A stretch of 64,000 nt of DNA from Hydrotalea flava (GTDB taxonomy: Bacteria > Bacteroidota > Bacteroidia > Chitinophagales > Chitinophagaceae), in contig NZ_LUHG01000097.1 in assembly GCF_001623405.1 (NCBI RefSeq), positions 1 through 64,000 of the forward strand. Reading direction: 5' to 3'. Position numbers and translations under genes: made by a program. Of this stretch, positions 34,747 through 44,154 are shown one piece after another. The notes under the pieces were generated by a model. The model was given only the letters and a program-made list of their open reading frames with translations. It searched no databases and was not told where the DNA came from. Every line of letters starts with the position of its first letter. Position 1 is the first letter of the stretch.

Positions 34747-35160
34747 ATGGCAAAACATGAAGAAATAAAAAACGGAGTAATTTTTCCAGTCGGTGAGAAA
34801 AATGAAGCCTATGCACAATATTTTATAGGACAAAGTTATCTTAAAGGATTAGTTACCGATCCTCAAGTGAATGTTGGAGTTGGAAATGTGACCTTTGAAC
34901 CAGGATGCAGAAATAACTGGCATATGCATCGTAATGGGTTTCAAATATTATTGGTTACAGGTGGCGAAGGGTGGTATCAGGAAGAAGGGAAACCAGCACA
35001 ATTTTTAAAAGCAGGTGATGTAATAGTTACCCACGATGGAGTAAAACATTGGCATGGTGCAACAAAAAATAGTTGGTTTGAACACATCGCAATCACTGCC
35101 GGAAAACCCGAATGGTTGGAGCCGGTTGATGATGAAACGTATGATAAAGTACAAGACTAA
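34747..35160 (+). CDS. Cupin domain protein
   Basis: 137 residues, one cupin barrel: FEPGCRNNWHMHRNGFQILLV holds the two His of motif 1, followed by Glu-Gly in GGEGWYQEEGKP; motif 2 is GDVIVTHDGVKHWHGAT. Metal-binding residues are intact. Such cupins next to CMD and AKR genes are common; the role is unknown. Preceded by a rare AAAGGAGGA stretch (34732-34740) that would be an efficient ribosome-binding site, unusual for this phylum. Confidence 0.88.
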   Translation: MAKHEEIKNGVIFPVGEKNEAYAQYFIGQSYLKGLVTDPQVNVGVGNVTFEPGCRNNWHMHRNGFQILLVTGGEGWYQEEGKPAQFLKAGDVIVTHDGVKHWHGATKNSWFEHIAITAGKPEWLEPVDDETYDKVQD

Positions 35161-35902
35161 ATACGGTAATAGGTGGTACTGTATTGGTTGAAATGGTTTA
35201 TGTTTTTGACAACAATTTGCTTAGCGACACCTCAAATGAACAAACTAAGTTTCAATTAACGTCCTATACACAACGAAGTATTGAATATTTTATAGAAAAG
35301 GCGACATTCGAAGCGCAATGAAAACATTTGGATAAATTTAAATTGACTTTCATTTTAGATTCTGGAGGCTAAATCATGTAGCTATTCACAAAGAGCAGTA
35401 TGGAGAAATGAAAAAGCCAATATAGTATCAGCTTTCAGATAAAATCATTTCAAAGGCAGATGGAGGTTAGCCACAGGAAAAGTGAGAAGATGGTGGGTAT
35501 TATAATTATGTTTTGAATAGAACTATGGCCCATCAAGACCTTTTACCAAGTACGAAATAGACAAGAATTTCTTAATAAAAGCAATAAAAAAACCTTGACT
35601 TTTCCTGAAACAGGTTGTCTAAAAATCAGCCAATTTCTGGACATCAAAAATCAAGATATTCCGTAACCCGGAGATGTATCTCTGGCAAGTTGTTCTCCGG
35701 CAGAGCCTGCTTCCGTTTGGTGTTCAATGCAAATGTAAACCTAATTGAGGATTACTGAAAACGTGTACACTTGTAACCGGATTTAAAACCAAAATAGTGT
35801 TAACTTTTTTCAGGAAGGTACCCAATCTCTGTTTTTGTATGCTTCATTTTTCTATTTTCATATTTCATTCAAAAAAATATGCTTAAAAAAATGAGAGGTT
35901 GT
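35161..35902. other. Decayed intergenic region without intact gene
   Basis: About 740 bases with no frame over ~60 codons on either strand. Short stretches look formerly coding (for example around 35380-35560, where several frames change), but I cannot name a family. It separates the accessory operon from the carB half gene and may mark the edge of an insertion. Confidence 0.5.
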
Positions 35903-35910
35903 TACATTTG
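35903..35910 (+). promoter_or_regulatory. -7 box of the carB half gene
   Basis: TACATTTG, an exact TAnnTTTG match, 15 bases before ATG 35926. It shows the half gene has its own promoter. Confidence 0.6.
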
Positions 35911-35925
35911 CACAATTTCATACTC

Positions 35926-37119
35926 ATGAGCAATAACCTTCTACACAACGAATCCATCCCCTCTGCAAGAAAAAAAATTATTGTTTTAGGAAGTGGCCCT
36001 AACAGAATTGGCCAGGGTATTGAATTCGATTACTGCTGTGTGCACGGCTTATTAGCCATTAAAGAATGTGGTTATGAAGCCATTATGGTAAACTGTAATC
36101 CGGAAACTGTTTCCACCGATTTTGATATGGCCGATAAATTGTATTTTGAACCTGTGTTTTGGGAACATTTGTGGGAAATTATTGAGTTAGAGCGACCGGA
36201 AGGGGTTATTGTTCAATTGGGCGGACAAACCGCATTGAAATTATCGAAACGCCTACATGAAAAAGGCATTAAAATTATCGGTACCTCATTTGATGATATG
36301 GATATTGCTGAAGACCGCGGCCGTTTTAGCGATTTATTGAAACAATTGGATATTCCTTATCCTGAATATGGCACCGCTTTTACTGCCGATGAAGCCATTG
36401 AAGTGGCCAACAGAGTGGGTTATCCGGTGCTGGTAAGGCCGAGTTATGTTTTAGGCGGACAAAGAATGCGGATTGTAATTAATGATGAGGAAGTTGAAAA
36501 AGCAGTAGTGAGCCTTTTAAAACATATTCCGGATAATAAAATATTAATTGACCATTTTTTAGACCGTTGCCAGGAAGCAGAAGTAGATGCCATTTTTGAT
36601 GGCGAAAACTTTCATGTAATGGGTGTTATGGAACATATAGAGCCGGCAGGTATTCATAGCGGCGATAGCAATGCCGTGTTGCCCGCATTTAACCTAAGCC
36701 CTTTGCTGGTGGAAACCATGGAGTATTACAGCGAGAAAATTGCACGTGCTTTAAATATAAAAGGGTTGATTAATATACAATTTGCCATTAAAGGCAATAC
36801 GGTGTATGTAATTGAAGCCAATCCCCGTGCCAGTCGTACCACACCATTTATTGCAAAAGCCCATCAGGTACCTTATTTGAACATAGCTACCAAAGTAATG
36901 CTGGGCGCTGCAAAATTGACCGATTTTGTAATTGAAAAGAAATTAGATGGATATGCCATAAAAGAACCGGTATTCAGTTTCGATAAATTCCCCGGTGTAA
37001 GTAAAGAGCTGGGTCCTGAAATGAAAAGCACCGGCGAAGCCATCCGATTTATTAAAGATTTACGCGATCCTTACTTCAGAACCCTGTACAAGGAAAGAAG
37101 TATGAATTTGAGTAAGTAA
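35926..37119 (+). CDS. carB: Carbamoyl-phosphate synthase large chain, stand-alone C-terminal synthetase half
   Basis: 397 residues corresponding to the second synthetase half of CarB (usual full length ~1070). VLGSGPNRIGQGIEFDYCCVH starts the pre-ATP-grasp domain; ATP-grasp follows with PVLVRPSYVLGGQRMRIV, and VIEANPRASRTTPFIAKA carries the metal ligands. The N-terminal (carboxyphosphate) half and the C-terminal allosteric MGS domain are absent. Own promoter and a clean start argue for a naturally split gene, as known in some archaea and Aquifex, rather than a truncation. The frame opens 27 bases further upstream at a TTG, which is less likely. Confidence 0.88.
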   Translation: MSNNLLHNESIPSARKKIIVLGSGPNRIGQGIEFDYCCVHGLLAIKECGYEAIMVNCNPETVSTDFDMADKLYFEPVFWEHLWEIIELERPEGVIVQLGGQTALKLSKRLHEKGIKIIGTSFDDMDIAEDRGRFSDLLKQLDIPYPEYGTAFTADEAIEVANRVGYPVLVRPSYVLGGQRMRIVINDEEVEKAVVSLLKHIPDNKILIDHFLDRCQEAEVDAIFDGENFHVMGVMEHIEPAGIHSGDSNAVLPAFNLSPLLVETMEYYSEKIARALNIKGLINIQFAIKGNTVYVIEANPRASRTTPFIAKAHQVPYLNIATKVMLGAAKLTDFVIEKKLDGYAIKEPVFSFDKFPGVSKELGPEMKSTGEAIRFIKDLRDPYFRTLYKERSMNLSK

Positions 37120-37211
37120 TCGAAAAGAAACTTTTTGGAACTTAAACCGGTGCTTCCGTTATTGAAGTATAACATTGAGGCAGTGCATAACTGAGCAATG
37201 GTTTCAATGAA

Positions 37212-37889
37212 TTACAACTGATTAATATCTACCAATTTATTTCTTAATGCATAAATGGCTAAGCCCATACGGCTGTGTACATTCAGCTTTTCAAAAAGGG
37301 CATTGCGGTAATCATCCAATGTTCGGGGACTGATGAACATGCGTTCGGCTATATCTTTGTACGTAAGTTCTGTACAAATTAAACGTAAAAAATCTTTTTC
37401 TTTTTCGGTGAGTGTTTCGGGTTCAGAGGCTTTTTGGGCGCCACTTTGCAAACCACTGATTACTTTACCGGAAATGGTATCAGATAAATAAAAATCTTTT
37501 TCCAACACTGAATCTAAAGCACCATTCAATTCTTCCGGTTCTACATTCTTCATTAAAAACCCTTTGGCGCCCAATTTTATCATCTGAATAATATTGGTAT
37601 CATCGCTTTCCATTGAAAGCGCCAAAATTTTAATGTGCGGATAGTGCTTGGTTAACCAACGGGCTGTTTCATACCCATCCATTTCAGGCATATTAATATC
37701 TAACAGCACAATATCGGGCAATACCTGTTTACTTAATTTTTCAATAAATTCTTTACCATTACTGGCTTCAAAAGCAACGGAATAATTTTCGTAACTGCAA
37801 ATTAAACGGGCTAAAGCACTGCGCAATAAAACATGATCGTCAACTACTGCTACTTTATAGGATGGTATATTATTGGCATTGCCAATCAT
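37212..37889 (-). CDS. Response regulator, NarL/LuxR type
   Basis: 225 residues. Receiver domain with DD at 17-18, the phosphorylation Asp in PDIVLLDINMPEMDG (about residue 62) and Lys in GAKGFLMKN. A LuxR helix-turn-helix ends the protein: LTEKEKDFLRLICTELTYKDIA then FISPRTLDDYRNALFEKL. Its start overlaps the histidine kinase stop by 4 bases, so the two are translationally coupled. Regulon unknown. Confidence 0.93.
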   Translation of the reverse strand: MIGNANNIPSYKVAVVDDHVLLRSALARLICSYENYSVAFEASNGKEFIEKLSKQVLPDIVLLDINMPEMDGYETARWLTKHYPHIKILALSMESDDTNIIQMIKLGAKGFLMKNVEPEELNGALDSVLEKDFYLSDTISGKVISGLQSGAQKASEPETLTEKEKDFLRLICTELTYKDIAERMFISPRTLDDYRNALFEKLNVHSRMGLAIYALRNKLVDINQL

Positions 37890-38728
37890 AAGTCAGTGTT
37901 TTGTTGTAAAATATTGGTGGTTGATAAAGGTAAAATTATTTTAACTTCAGTTCCATGCTCTAAGATACTGCTAATTTCTATTGCTGCATTAATCATTTTT
38001 GCCCGGTTATGTAAATTGCTTAACCCAAGGCCGGAGTTTTTAGATGCTTCTTCCATTTTTTCTTTTACAGTAAAGCCCACGCCATTGTCTTTAATACTCA
38101 AAACAAATTTATCTTCTTCCGGATAATACATACAAATATCAATAGCAGTAGCATGCGCATGTTTAATAATATTACTGAGTGCTTCCTGAAACATGCGGAA
38201 CAAAAATATATTGGTTTCTTCATTAAATTTTACCTGAAAATTACTGGTAGGGTATTCAAATGTTACCTGGTATTTGCCAGTTTCTCTTAAACGGTCTACT
38301 TCATTTGAAATGGAGAATTCCAAATTAATTTTTTCTGCTTTTTCGGTATGCAGGGTTTTGGTGAGGCGCGATATATCGGCAATTACAAACTTCAAACTAT
38401 TGGCAGAGCTTATCAGCATTTCTTTGGCCTCTGGTTTTTGCAGCATACTGCGGGCAGTACTTACCGTTAATTTAATAACCTGTAATTGCTGGCCAATGCT
38501 ATCGTGCAGTTCCTGAGCAATATTGGTCATGGTACGTTCCTGTACCAAAATTCTTTCCCGTAAAATTTGTTGTTCATGCCTTTGTTTCAGCAGGGTCATT
38601 TCTCGTAAAAAATTATGCTGCCGCCGTTGGTACAACAAAACCATGCCTACAATGAAACCTACCAGACTAAAACCTAGTACGGTACCAAGGACAATGATAG
38701 AGGTGATTTCGTTACCTTGAATCGGCAT
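37886..38728 (-). CDS. Sensor histidine kinase, NarX/HisKA_3 type
   Basis: 280 residues. One N-terminal membrane helix (residues ~9-33), a coiled-coil linker, the HisKA_3 dimerisation box with the phospho-His in IAQELHDSIGQQLQVIKL, and the ATPase with MFQEALSNIIKHAHA (N box), IKDNGVGF (G1) and SGLGLSNLHNRA (G2). No large sensory domain, so the signal is probably sensed in or at the membrane, perhaps with the neighbouring membrane protein. Overlaps that gene by 55 bases. Confidence 0.92.
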   Translation of the reverse strand: MPIQGNEITSIIVLGTVLGFSLVGFIVGMVLLYQRRQHNFLREMTLLKQRHEQQILRERILVQERTMTNIAQELHDSIGQQLQVIKLTVSTARSMLQKPEAKEMLISSANSLKFVIADISRLTKTLHTEKAEKINLEFSISNEVDRLRETGKYQVTFEYPTSNFQVKFNEETNIFLFRMFQEALSNIIKHAHATAIDICMYYPEEDKFVLSIKDNGVGFTVKEKMEEASKNSGLGLSNLHNRAKMINAAIEISSILEHGTEVKIILPLSTTNILQQNTDL

Positions 38729-39339
38729 AAGAATGCAATACTAAACATTGTGTACAATATTATATTCAAAATCTGGATGAAAAGATTAAAATTTTTTAGT
38801 AAAGCATGTGGTAAACTCATTACAAAATTGGTAAAGCCATAAATGGGGAAACTTACCGCATAATAAAACAATAAACCGCTGCAAATCCAAAAATCAGGCA
38901 TGCGTACCAGGGTAACCGGTGTTGGGCGAAACAAAATTTCATAGAAATAATACACTGCACAAAATACTATCACCAAACAACCTATTGCGTAAGTAATGGT
39001 ATGAAATACCATGATGCCCTGTATTAAGAAAATATTGATAAAAGCAGCCAGGCCATAAGCTACCATGGTATATAAAAATATTTTTCTGCCTAAAGGGCGG
39101 TGAATAAACTGCCGGATGGTGAAGATGTAAAAAATAAATTCAAAAGTGGTAAAAATATTATACAGGGGCAGATTAGAAATGTCTTTTGAACTCAAATAAT
39201 TCGCTGTCAACTCTACAATTAGAGTAGCCAGTAAAAAAAAAGTAAAAAAACGGAGCTTGTTGGGCTTGTGTTGTTTCAAAAGGTAAATTATTGAAACAAC
39301 ACAACTTAATGCTAATATATAAACGCCTATTTGTATCAT
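38674..39339 (-). CDS. Polytopic membrane protein of unknown function
   Basis: 221 residues, about six or seven membrane helices (IGVYILALSCVVSIIYLL at the start, LFYYAVSFPIYGFTN near residue 160). No family I can name. Its 3' end overlaps the histidine kinase start by 55 bases, so the three genes (membrane protein, kinase, regulator) form one operon. It could act as the sensory partner of the kinase, which lacks an input domain; this is inference. Confidence 0.72.
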   Translation of the reverse strand: MIQIGVYILALSCVVSIIYLLKQHKPNKLRFFTFFLLATLIVELTANYLSSKDISNLPLYNIFTTFEFIFYIFTIRQFIHRPLGRKIFLYTMVAYGLAAFINIFLIQGIMVFHTITYAIGCLVIVFCAVYYFYEILFRPTPVTLVRMPDFWICSGLLFYYAVSFPIYGFTNFVMSLPHALLKNFNLFIQILNIILYTMFSIAFLCRFKVTKSPLSLSLVPY

Positions 39340-39350
39340 ATTGGAAAAAT

Positions 39351-39380
39351 AAAAAAAAGAATCAAATACTTGATTCTTTT
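39351..39380 (-). terminator. Intrinsic terminator after the 39410-39904 gene
   Basis: AAGAATCAA (39357-39365), four bases, TTGATTCTT (39370-39378), with a run of T on the - strand at 39351-39358. It separates this gene from the kinase operon. Confidence 0.7.
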
Positions 39381-39409
39381 CAATAAAATATTTTATGGTG
39401 CTATGGTTA

Positions 39410-39904
39410 TTAAATTAAAATCATTCCATCTTCTCCTTTGTCTATTAAAGTAACCCCCAGTTCATTGTCATCAATACTCGATTTACCCAAGGTGCCTGAG
39501 CAATAAGGAGGACACATACTCATAGCATTATACGCCAGAATATTGCTTTGTCCGCTGGCGTCGGTATAATAAATATCTTTATTCAGCACACCCATACCGG
39601 TTTCGTTGTGTTTGGTACCTACCATTACCAGGGTTTGGCGGCCGGCATATTCAGGTTTTTCTGCATAATCGGCATCGTAAGCGCCAAAATAAAATTTAAT
39701 ACCATCGGCACCATGGCTTTTGGCTTTGGCAATAAATTCTTCCATTTCTTCAACACTCCACCAGCCGCTTAAAGAATCTTCTTTACCAATTCTTTCACTG
39801 TTGTGTACCCAACGTTCTTGTTTGTAATTACGGATTACTTTGTCAACATGAGCGGTATTTACGTATTTACCAACCTTTAATGATTTTTTTTCAATAGTTT
39901 GCAT
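39410..39904 (-). CDS. Soluble protein of unknown function
   Basis: 164 residues, no signal peptide or membrane segment. Recognisable pieces: SLSGWWSVEEMEEFIAKAKSHGADGIKFYFGAYD, split by family-like KPEYAGRQTLVMVGTKHNE, and a Cys pair in AMSMCPPYCSG. Similar proteins occur in Chitinophagaceae, but I know no function. It stands alone between a terminator and the CCGT repeat region. Confidence 0.65.
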   Translation of the reverse strand: MQTIEKKSLKVGKYVNTAHVDKVIRNYKQERWVHNSERIGKEDSLSGWWSVEEMEEFIAKAKSHGADGIKFYFGAYDADYAEKPEYAGRQTLVMVGTKHNETGMGVLNKDIYYTDASGQSNILAYNAMSMCPPYCSGTLGKSSIDDNELGVTLIDKGEDGMILI

Positions 39905-40079
39905 AGCTGTAGGCTTTTAGATGTTTAGAAATTTGTTGTTTTTAAATGACAGAGTAAAACTATTGAATAGTTTTTATGAATTTTATTCAGAACCCTTTGT
40001 TTATCAATCAATTACAGATTAATTTCATTCATAAACATTTCAGCATTAACCTTTTTTATGTACAAACCCGCAAAAAAAA

Positions 40080-40177
40080 CCGTAAAAACACGGGGTAAAA
40101 AACCGTAAAAACACGGTATCTAAAACACGTAGTAACCCGCAGAAAAAACCCCGTAAAAGCACGGTAAAAAATACCGT
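40080..40177. repeat. Cluster of CCGTAAAARCACGG repeats
   Basis: Three copies of the partly palindromic 14-mer CCGTAAAAACACGG or CCGTAAAAGCACGG, at 40080-40093, 40103-40116 and 40151-40164, followed by an inverted ACCGT at 40173-40177 and flanked by ACCCG. The remaining 39905-40405 gap (500 bases) shows nothing else. The copies are close to two helical turns and then ~48 bases apart, which could suit a DNA-binding protein or stacked hairpins. Confidence 0.6.
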
Positions 40178-40405
40178 TTCATTTTTTTTAACAATAATTA
40201 CCTCAATTCAAAATAAGTATAGAAATTAGCTATGGGTTGATCGCCAACCGTTTTTACAAATCCAATATCCTAAGGCTTAGCCCATTTATTTCCTCAAAAT
40301 TTCATCTGAATGTTTTGGGGAAATTTTTTTGTACCCTGCCGTAAACAGCAAAAACGATGATAACATTTGCCTGATTGTGCAATCTGTTGTATTTTTCTTT
40401 TTTCT

Positions 40406-42526
40406 ATGCATACATCTGCCCACCTCATACCGCAACATTTTGGCCCCAACTGGCTGCAAAAAGCACCCATGCTTCGTTTGCTGCTTCCTTTTATGGCCGG
40501 TATTTTGTTGCAATATCATTTTTCTATTACTTTCTTCGCACTGCTGGTGGGCGGATTGGGCGGTTGCCTGTTGCTCACTGCTTTTCAAATATTACCACTT
40601 GCCTGGCGCTACCATTGGTTTTGGGTAAAAGGATGCATACTGCAGTTCATTTTTATAGTATTGGGCATGAGTGTGTATACCCTGCAAATACAACAAACCC
40701 AACCAGCACCCCTGTTGCAGCCGGGAAAACAGCAAATACTTGTACAATTGGATGAACCGCTTACCGAGCGTGATAAAACTTATAAGGGAGTGGCCACTTT
40801 GCAACAACAAATTGTGGAGGGTAGGTCACAAATGGCAAAAGGTAAAATCATCCTCTATTTTCAAAAAGATACGGCTTTGTTGCGGCAGCTTCCGGCTTTA
40901 CAACCCGGAACATTGTTGTTAATGCAGGCTACTGTGCAACCCATTGCCAATTCGGGTAATCCCGGTGCTTTTAACTACATAGCCTGGTGCCACCGGAAAG
41001 GTATTTATTATCAGAGTTTTGTACCCATGCGGCAATGCGTTGTTATAACCGGTGCACATTTATCTACCCTGCAAACTACGCTATGGCATTTTCGCAAAGC
41101 TGTTTTGCAAATTTTAGATCAATATATTCCCGATAAAGATGCTAGCAATGTGGCTGCTGCATTGCTGATTGGGTATCGCAATTATTTAGACCGTGAATTG
41201 GTACAGGCATACAGCAATGTGGGGGTGGTGCATATTATTGCCATCAGCGGGTTGCATTTAGGAATGATATATGGGTTATTGTTCTTTTTACTGGCACCAT
41301 TGGAACGTTCGGCAAAATGGCGTTCAGTGAAATATTGCTTAATGTTAAGTATTATATGGCTATTTACCGCAATTGCCGGTGGCGTGCCTTCTATTGCCCG
41401 CAGTGCAGTAATGTTTTCATTCATTATTTTGGGGCAATGGTTAAACCGTAACTCCCATATTTACAATAATCTGGCCGCTTCAGCATTTTGCTTGTTATTG
41501 TACAACCCTTTTAATTTATGGGATGTGGGTTTTCAGCTCAGTTATGCAGCGGTGTTGGGTATTGTGTTATTTCAGCCCATTATACAACAACAACTGAACT
41601 GGCCGGGACTGCTTAAAAAAATAGGACAATTAATGGCCGTTACGCTTGCTGCACAAATACTCACTTTGCCCATCAGTTGGTACCATTTCCATCAGTTTCC
41701 GGTTTATTTTTTATTCGCCAATATTTGGGTGGTGCCACTGTCGGGGTTGTTATTATATGGGTTGATGGCACTTTTATTGGTGCAAAGCTGGCCGGCTGTT
41801 GCGGTACTTTTCGGTAATTTTTTGAACAATGGAATTGAATGGATGAATGCGGGTATTACTGCTATTAATCATTGGCCGCATGCGGTTTGGGGTGGTATTC
41901 AAATCAATGTATGGCAGGCAGGGTGTATCATTTTAGCCATTGCCGGTATGGGTTATTGGTTGTTACAGAAAAAAACAGCAGGTATTTATTGGGCACTCCT
42001 GGCTACTTTATTATTTGCCGGCATTCGTTCGGCTGATTTTTTGGAAAAGCAACAGCAAACCAAACTCATTGTTTATCAGGTGCCCAAAACCACAGCTATC
42101 GATATTATTCAGGGGCGTACCTGCCGTTTTATGGGGGCGCCTGAGTTGTTGGAAGATGGATATCTGCGAAATTTTCATTTGCAGCCCTCCCGTATTGTAC
42201 ATCGTATACAAACTATTCAGGTATTAGATACCCAATTAACCGCACCTAAAATCATTACCCTGCAACAAAAACAGATTGTTTGGCTCAACAATCGGCTAAC
42301 TTTACCCTCGTTACCCGTTCTGCCTATACCTGCTGAAGTAGTAATTCTTTCCCAAAATCCAAACGTTTCGCTGCAGGAAATATACCAGCATTGGCCCTGT
42401 AAACAGTTTGTTGCCGATGGTAGTAATGCCTTGTGGAAAATCAATCAATGGAAAAAAGAAGCAGAGGCTTTACATTTGCGCCTTCATTCTATTCCCGAAT
42501 CGGGGGCTTTTACTTTAAATTTTTAG
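40406..42526 (+). CDS. comEC: ComEC/Rec2-family DNA uptake channel protein
   Basis: 706 residues. N-terminal DUF4131 region with membrane helices, then the Competence domain: ALLIGYRNYLDRELVQAYSN, VVHIIAISGLHLGMIYGLLF and AGGVPSIARSAVMF. The C-terminal part is short and lacks the HxHxDH metallo-beta-lactamase domain of full ComEC, which is common in Bacteroidota. The frame is open from 40367, but ATG at 40406 (HTSAHLIPQHFGP) follows a TATTTTTC near -7 box and is preferred. ComEC transports single-stranded DNA during transformation; other uptake genes are not nearby. Confidence 0.9.
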   Translation: MHTSAHLIPQHFGPNWLQKAPMLRLLLPFMAGILLQYHFSITFFALLVGGLGGCLLLTAFQILPLAWRYHWFWVKGCILQFIFIVLGMSVYTLQIQQTQPAPLLQPGKQQILVQLDEPLTERDKTYKGVATLQQQIVEGRSQMAKGKIILYFQKDTALLRQLPALQPGTLLLMQATVQPIANSGNPGAFNYIAWCHRKGIYYQSFVPMRQCVVITGAHLSTLQTTLWHFRKAVLQILDQYIPDKDASNVAAALLIGYRNYLDRELVQAYSNVGVVHIIAISGLHLGMIYGLLFFLLAPLERSAKWRSVKYCLMLSIIWLFTAIAGGVPSIARSAVMFSFIILGQWLNRNSHIYNNLAASAFCLLLYNPFNLWDVGFQLSYAAVLGIVLFQPIIQQQLNWPGLLKKIGQLMAVTLAAQILTLPISWYHFHQFPVYFLFANIWVVPLSGLLLYGLMALLLVQSWPAVAVLFGNFLNNGIEWMNAGITAINHWPHAVWGGIQINVWQAGCIILAIAGMGYWLLQKKTAGIYWALLATLLFAGIRSADFLEKQQQTKLIVYQVPKTTAIDIIQGRTCRFMGAPELLEDGYLRNFHLQPSRIVHRIQTIQVLDTQLTAPKIITLQQKQIVWLNNRLTLPSLPVLPIPAEVVILSQNPNVSLQEIYQHWPCKQFVADGSNALWKINQWKKEAEALHLRLHSIPESGAFTLNF

Positions 42527-42568
42527 CCACCGCGGATTATTCCGGCAAACAACCAATTGTACCATAGT

Positions 42569-44077
42569 ATGCAAAAACAAATGAAGTCGGCTCTAATTTC
42601 AGTTTTTTATAAAGACGGATTAGCGCCCATTGCCCGGCAATTACAGGCATTAGGAATTACTATTTATTCTACCGGCGGTACCCAGCAATTTTTAGAAAAA
42701 GAAGTGGGTGTACCCTGTGTAGGTGTTGAAACCCTTACCCATTATCCGAGTATTTTGGGGGGACGGGTAAAAACCCTGCATCCTGCCGTTTTTGGCGGAA
42801 TTTTAGGCAGAAGAGCAGAGGTACAGGATATGGCCGAAATGCAACAGTATGCCATTCCTGAAATTGATTTGGTGATAGTGGATTTATACCCTTTTGAAGA
42901 AACAGTTGCTACCACACGGGAAGAAGCTAAAATTATTGAAAAAATTGATATTGGCGGTCCCTCTATGATTCGTGCGGCTGCCAAAAATTTTAAAGATGTA
43001 TTGGTAGTGGCAGCTAAAGCAGATTATGCTGCTTTACTGCAATTGCTTACCGAACAACAAGGTGCCACTACATTGGAACAACGGCGTGCCTTTGCCGCCA
43101 AGGCTTTTGAAGTGGTGATGCATTATGATGTAGCTATTCACCAATATTTTACACCCCCGGCTGCATTAACAGAACAAGTGTTGCGTTATGGAGAAAACCC
43201 GCATCAGAAAGCTGCATTCAGGGGTAATTTAAGTGCTTTGTTTCAGCAACTGCATGGAAAAGAATTATCGTACAATAATTTGGTAGATGTAGAAGCGGCC
43301 ATTCAATTGTTGTTAGATATTAAAACGGTAGCCAAACAACCGGTATTTGCCATTTTTAAGCATACCAACGTATGTGGCATTGCTGAAAGGCCTACTTTGA
43401 AAGAAAGCTGGGAAGCTGCTTTAGCCGGCGATCCGGAAAGTGCTTTTGGCGGGGTGTTAATTACCGATCATATTGTAGATGCCGCAACCGCAACTGCTAT
43501 TCAGGAAATATTTTTTGAAGTATTAATTGCCCCTGGCTTTGATGCCGAAGCCCTGCGTATTCTGCAGTTAAAAAAGAACCGCATTTTATTGCAATTGCAT
43601 CCTGAAATTACATTAGAAAAACAACAACAAAAATCATTACTCAACGGCATATTGCAACAAACTTCCGATGAGGGAAATATTTTAGAATACAAAGAAACAG
43701 GTGGAAGAACTACAACCGAATGGGAAAAAGAAAATTTATTGTTTGCCAATTTGGTTTGCAAACATTTAAAAAGCAACGCTATAGCATTGGTGAAGGATAA
43801 ACAGTTGGTGGGAAAGGGTTGCGGACAAACTTCGCGTATCGATGCTTTGCGGCATGCCATAGAAAAAGCACAGCAATTTAATTTTTCACTGAAAGGTGCT
43901 GTATTGGCCAGTGATGCTTTTTTCCCTTTTAATGATTGTGTACAAATTGCACATGCTGCCGGCATTGAATGTTATATTCAGCCCGGTGGTTCTATTCGCG
44001 ATAAAGACAGTATTGATTATTGTGTGGAAAATAAACTGGCTATGGTATTTACCAACTTGCGCCACTTTAAACATTAA
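42569..44077 (+). CDS. purH: Bifunctional AICAR transformylase/IMP cyclohydrolase
   Basis: 502 residues, catalysing the last two steps of IMP synthesis. The IMP cyclohydrolase (MGS-like) domain has IYSTGGTQQFLE, RVKTLHPAVFGGIL and VDLYPFEETV. The transformylase domain has LRYGENPHQKAAFR, FKHTNVCGIA with the catalytic Lys-His, and GDPESAFGGVL. A TTG 12 bases upstream is in frame; ATG 42569 is preferred. Followed by a strong terminator. Confidence 0.95.
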   Translation: MQKQMKSALISVFYKDGLAPIARQLQALGITIYSTGGTQQFLEKEVGVPCVGVETLTHYPSILGGRVKTLHPAVFGGILGRRAEVQDMAEMQQYAIPEIDLVIVDLYPFEETVATTREEAKIIEKIDIGGPSMIRAAAKNFKDVLVVAAKADYAALLQLLTEQQGATTLEQRRAFAAKAFEVVMHYDVAIHQYFTPPAALTEQVLRYGENPHQKAAFRGNLSALFQQLHGKELSYNNLVDVEAAIQLLLDIKTVAKQPVFAIFKHTNVCGIAERPTLKESWEAALAGDPESAFGGVLITDHIVDAATATAIQEIFFEVLIAPGFDAEALRILQLKKNRILLQLHPEITLEKQQQKSLLNGILQQTSDEGNILEYKETGGRTTTEWEKENLLFANLVCKHLKSNAIALVKDKQLVGKGCGQTSRIDALRHAIEKAQQFNFSLKGAVLASDAFFPFNDCVQIAHAAGIECYIQPGGSIRDKDSIDYCVENKLAMVFTNLRHFKH

Positions 44078-44119
44078 GCATACAACATAGCTACCAATTA
44101 AATTAAAACAAAAGCATAA

Positions 44120-44148
44120 GGCCACTGTATTTTATCAGTGGCTTTTTA
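44120..44148 (+). terminator. Intrinsic terminator after purH
   Basis: GCCACTG (44121-44127), eight bases, CAGTGGC (44136-44142), then TTTTTAT. It ends 7 bases before the EamA gene start. Confidence 0.8.
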
Positions 44149-44154
44149 TACATC

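Noticed and set aside
35380-35560. Possible remnant of a nuclease-like (DUF1016-type) gene in the decayed region
   Set aside because: Only a few residues in changing frames looked similar; not enough to name a family.
37120-37211. tRNA or small RNA between carB and the response regulator
   Set aside because: No cloverleaf, T-loop or terminator; no tRNA-like sequence was seen anywhere in the window.
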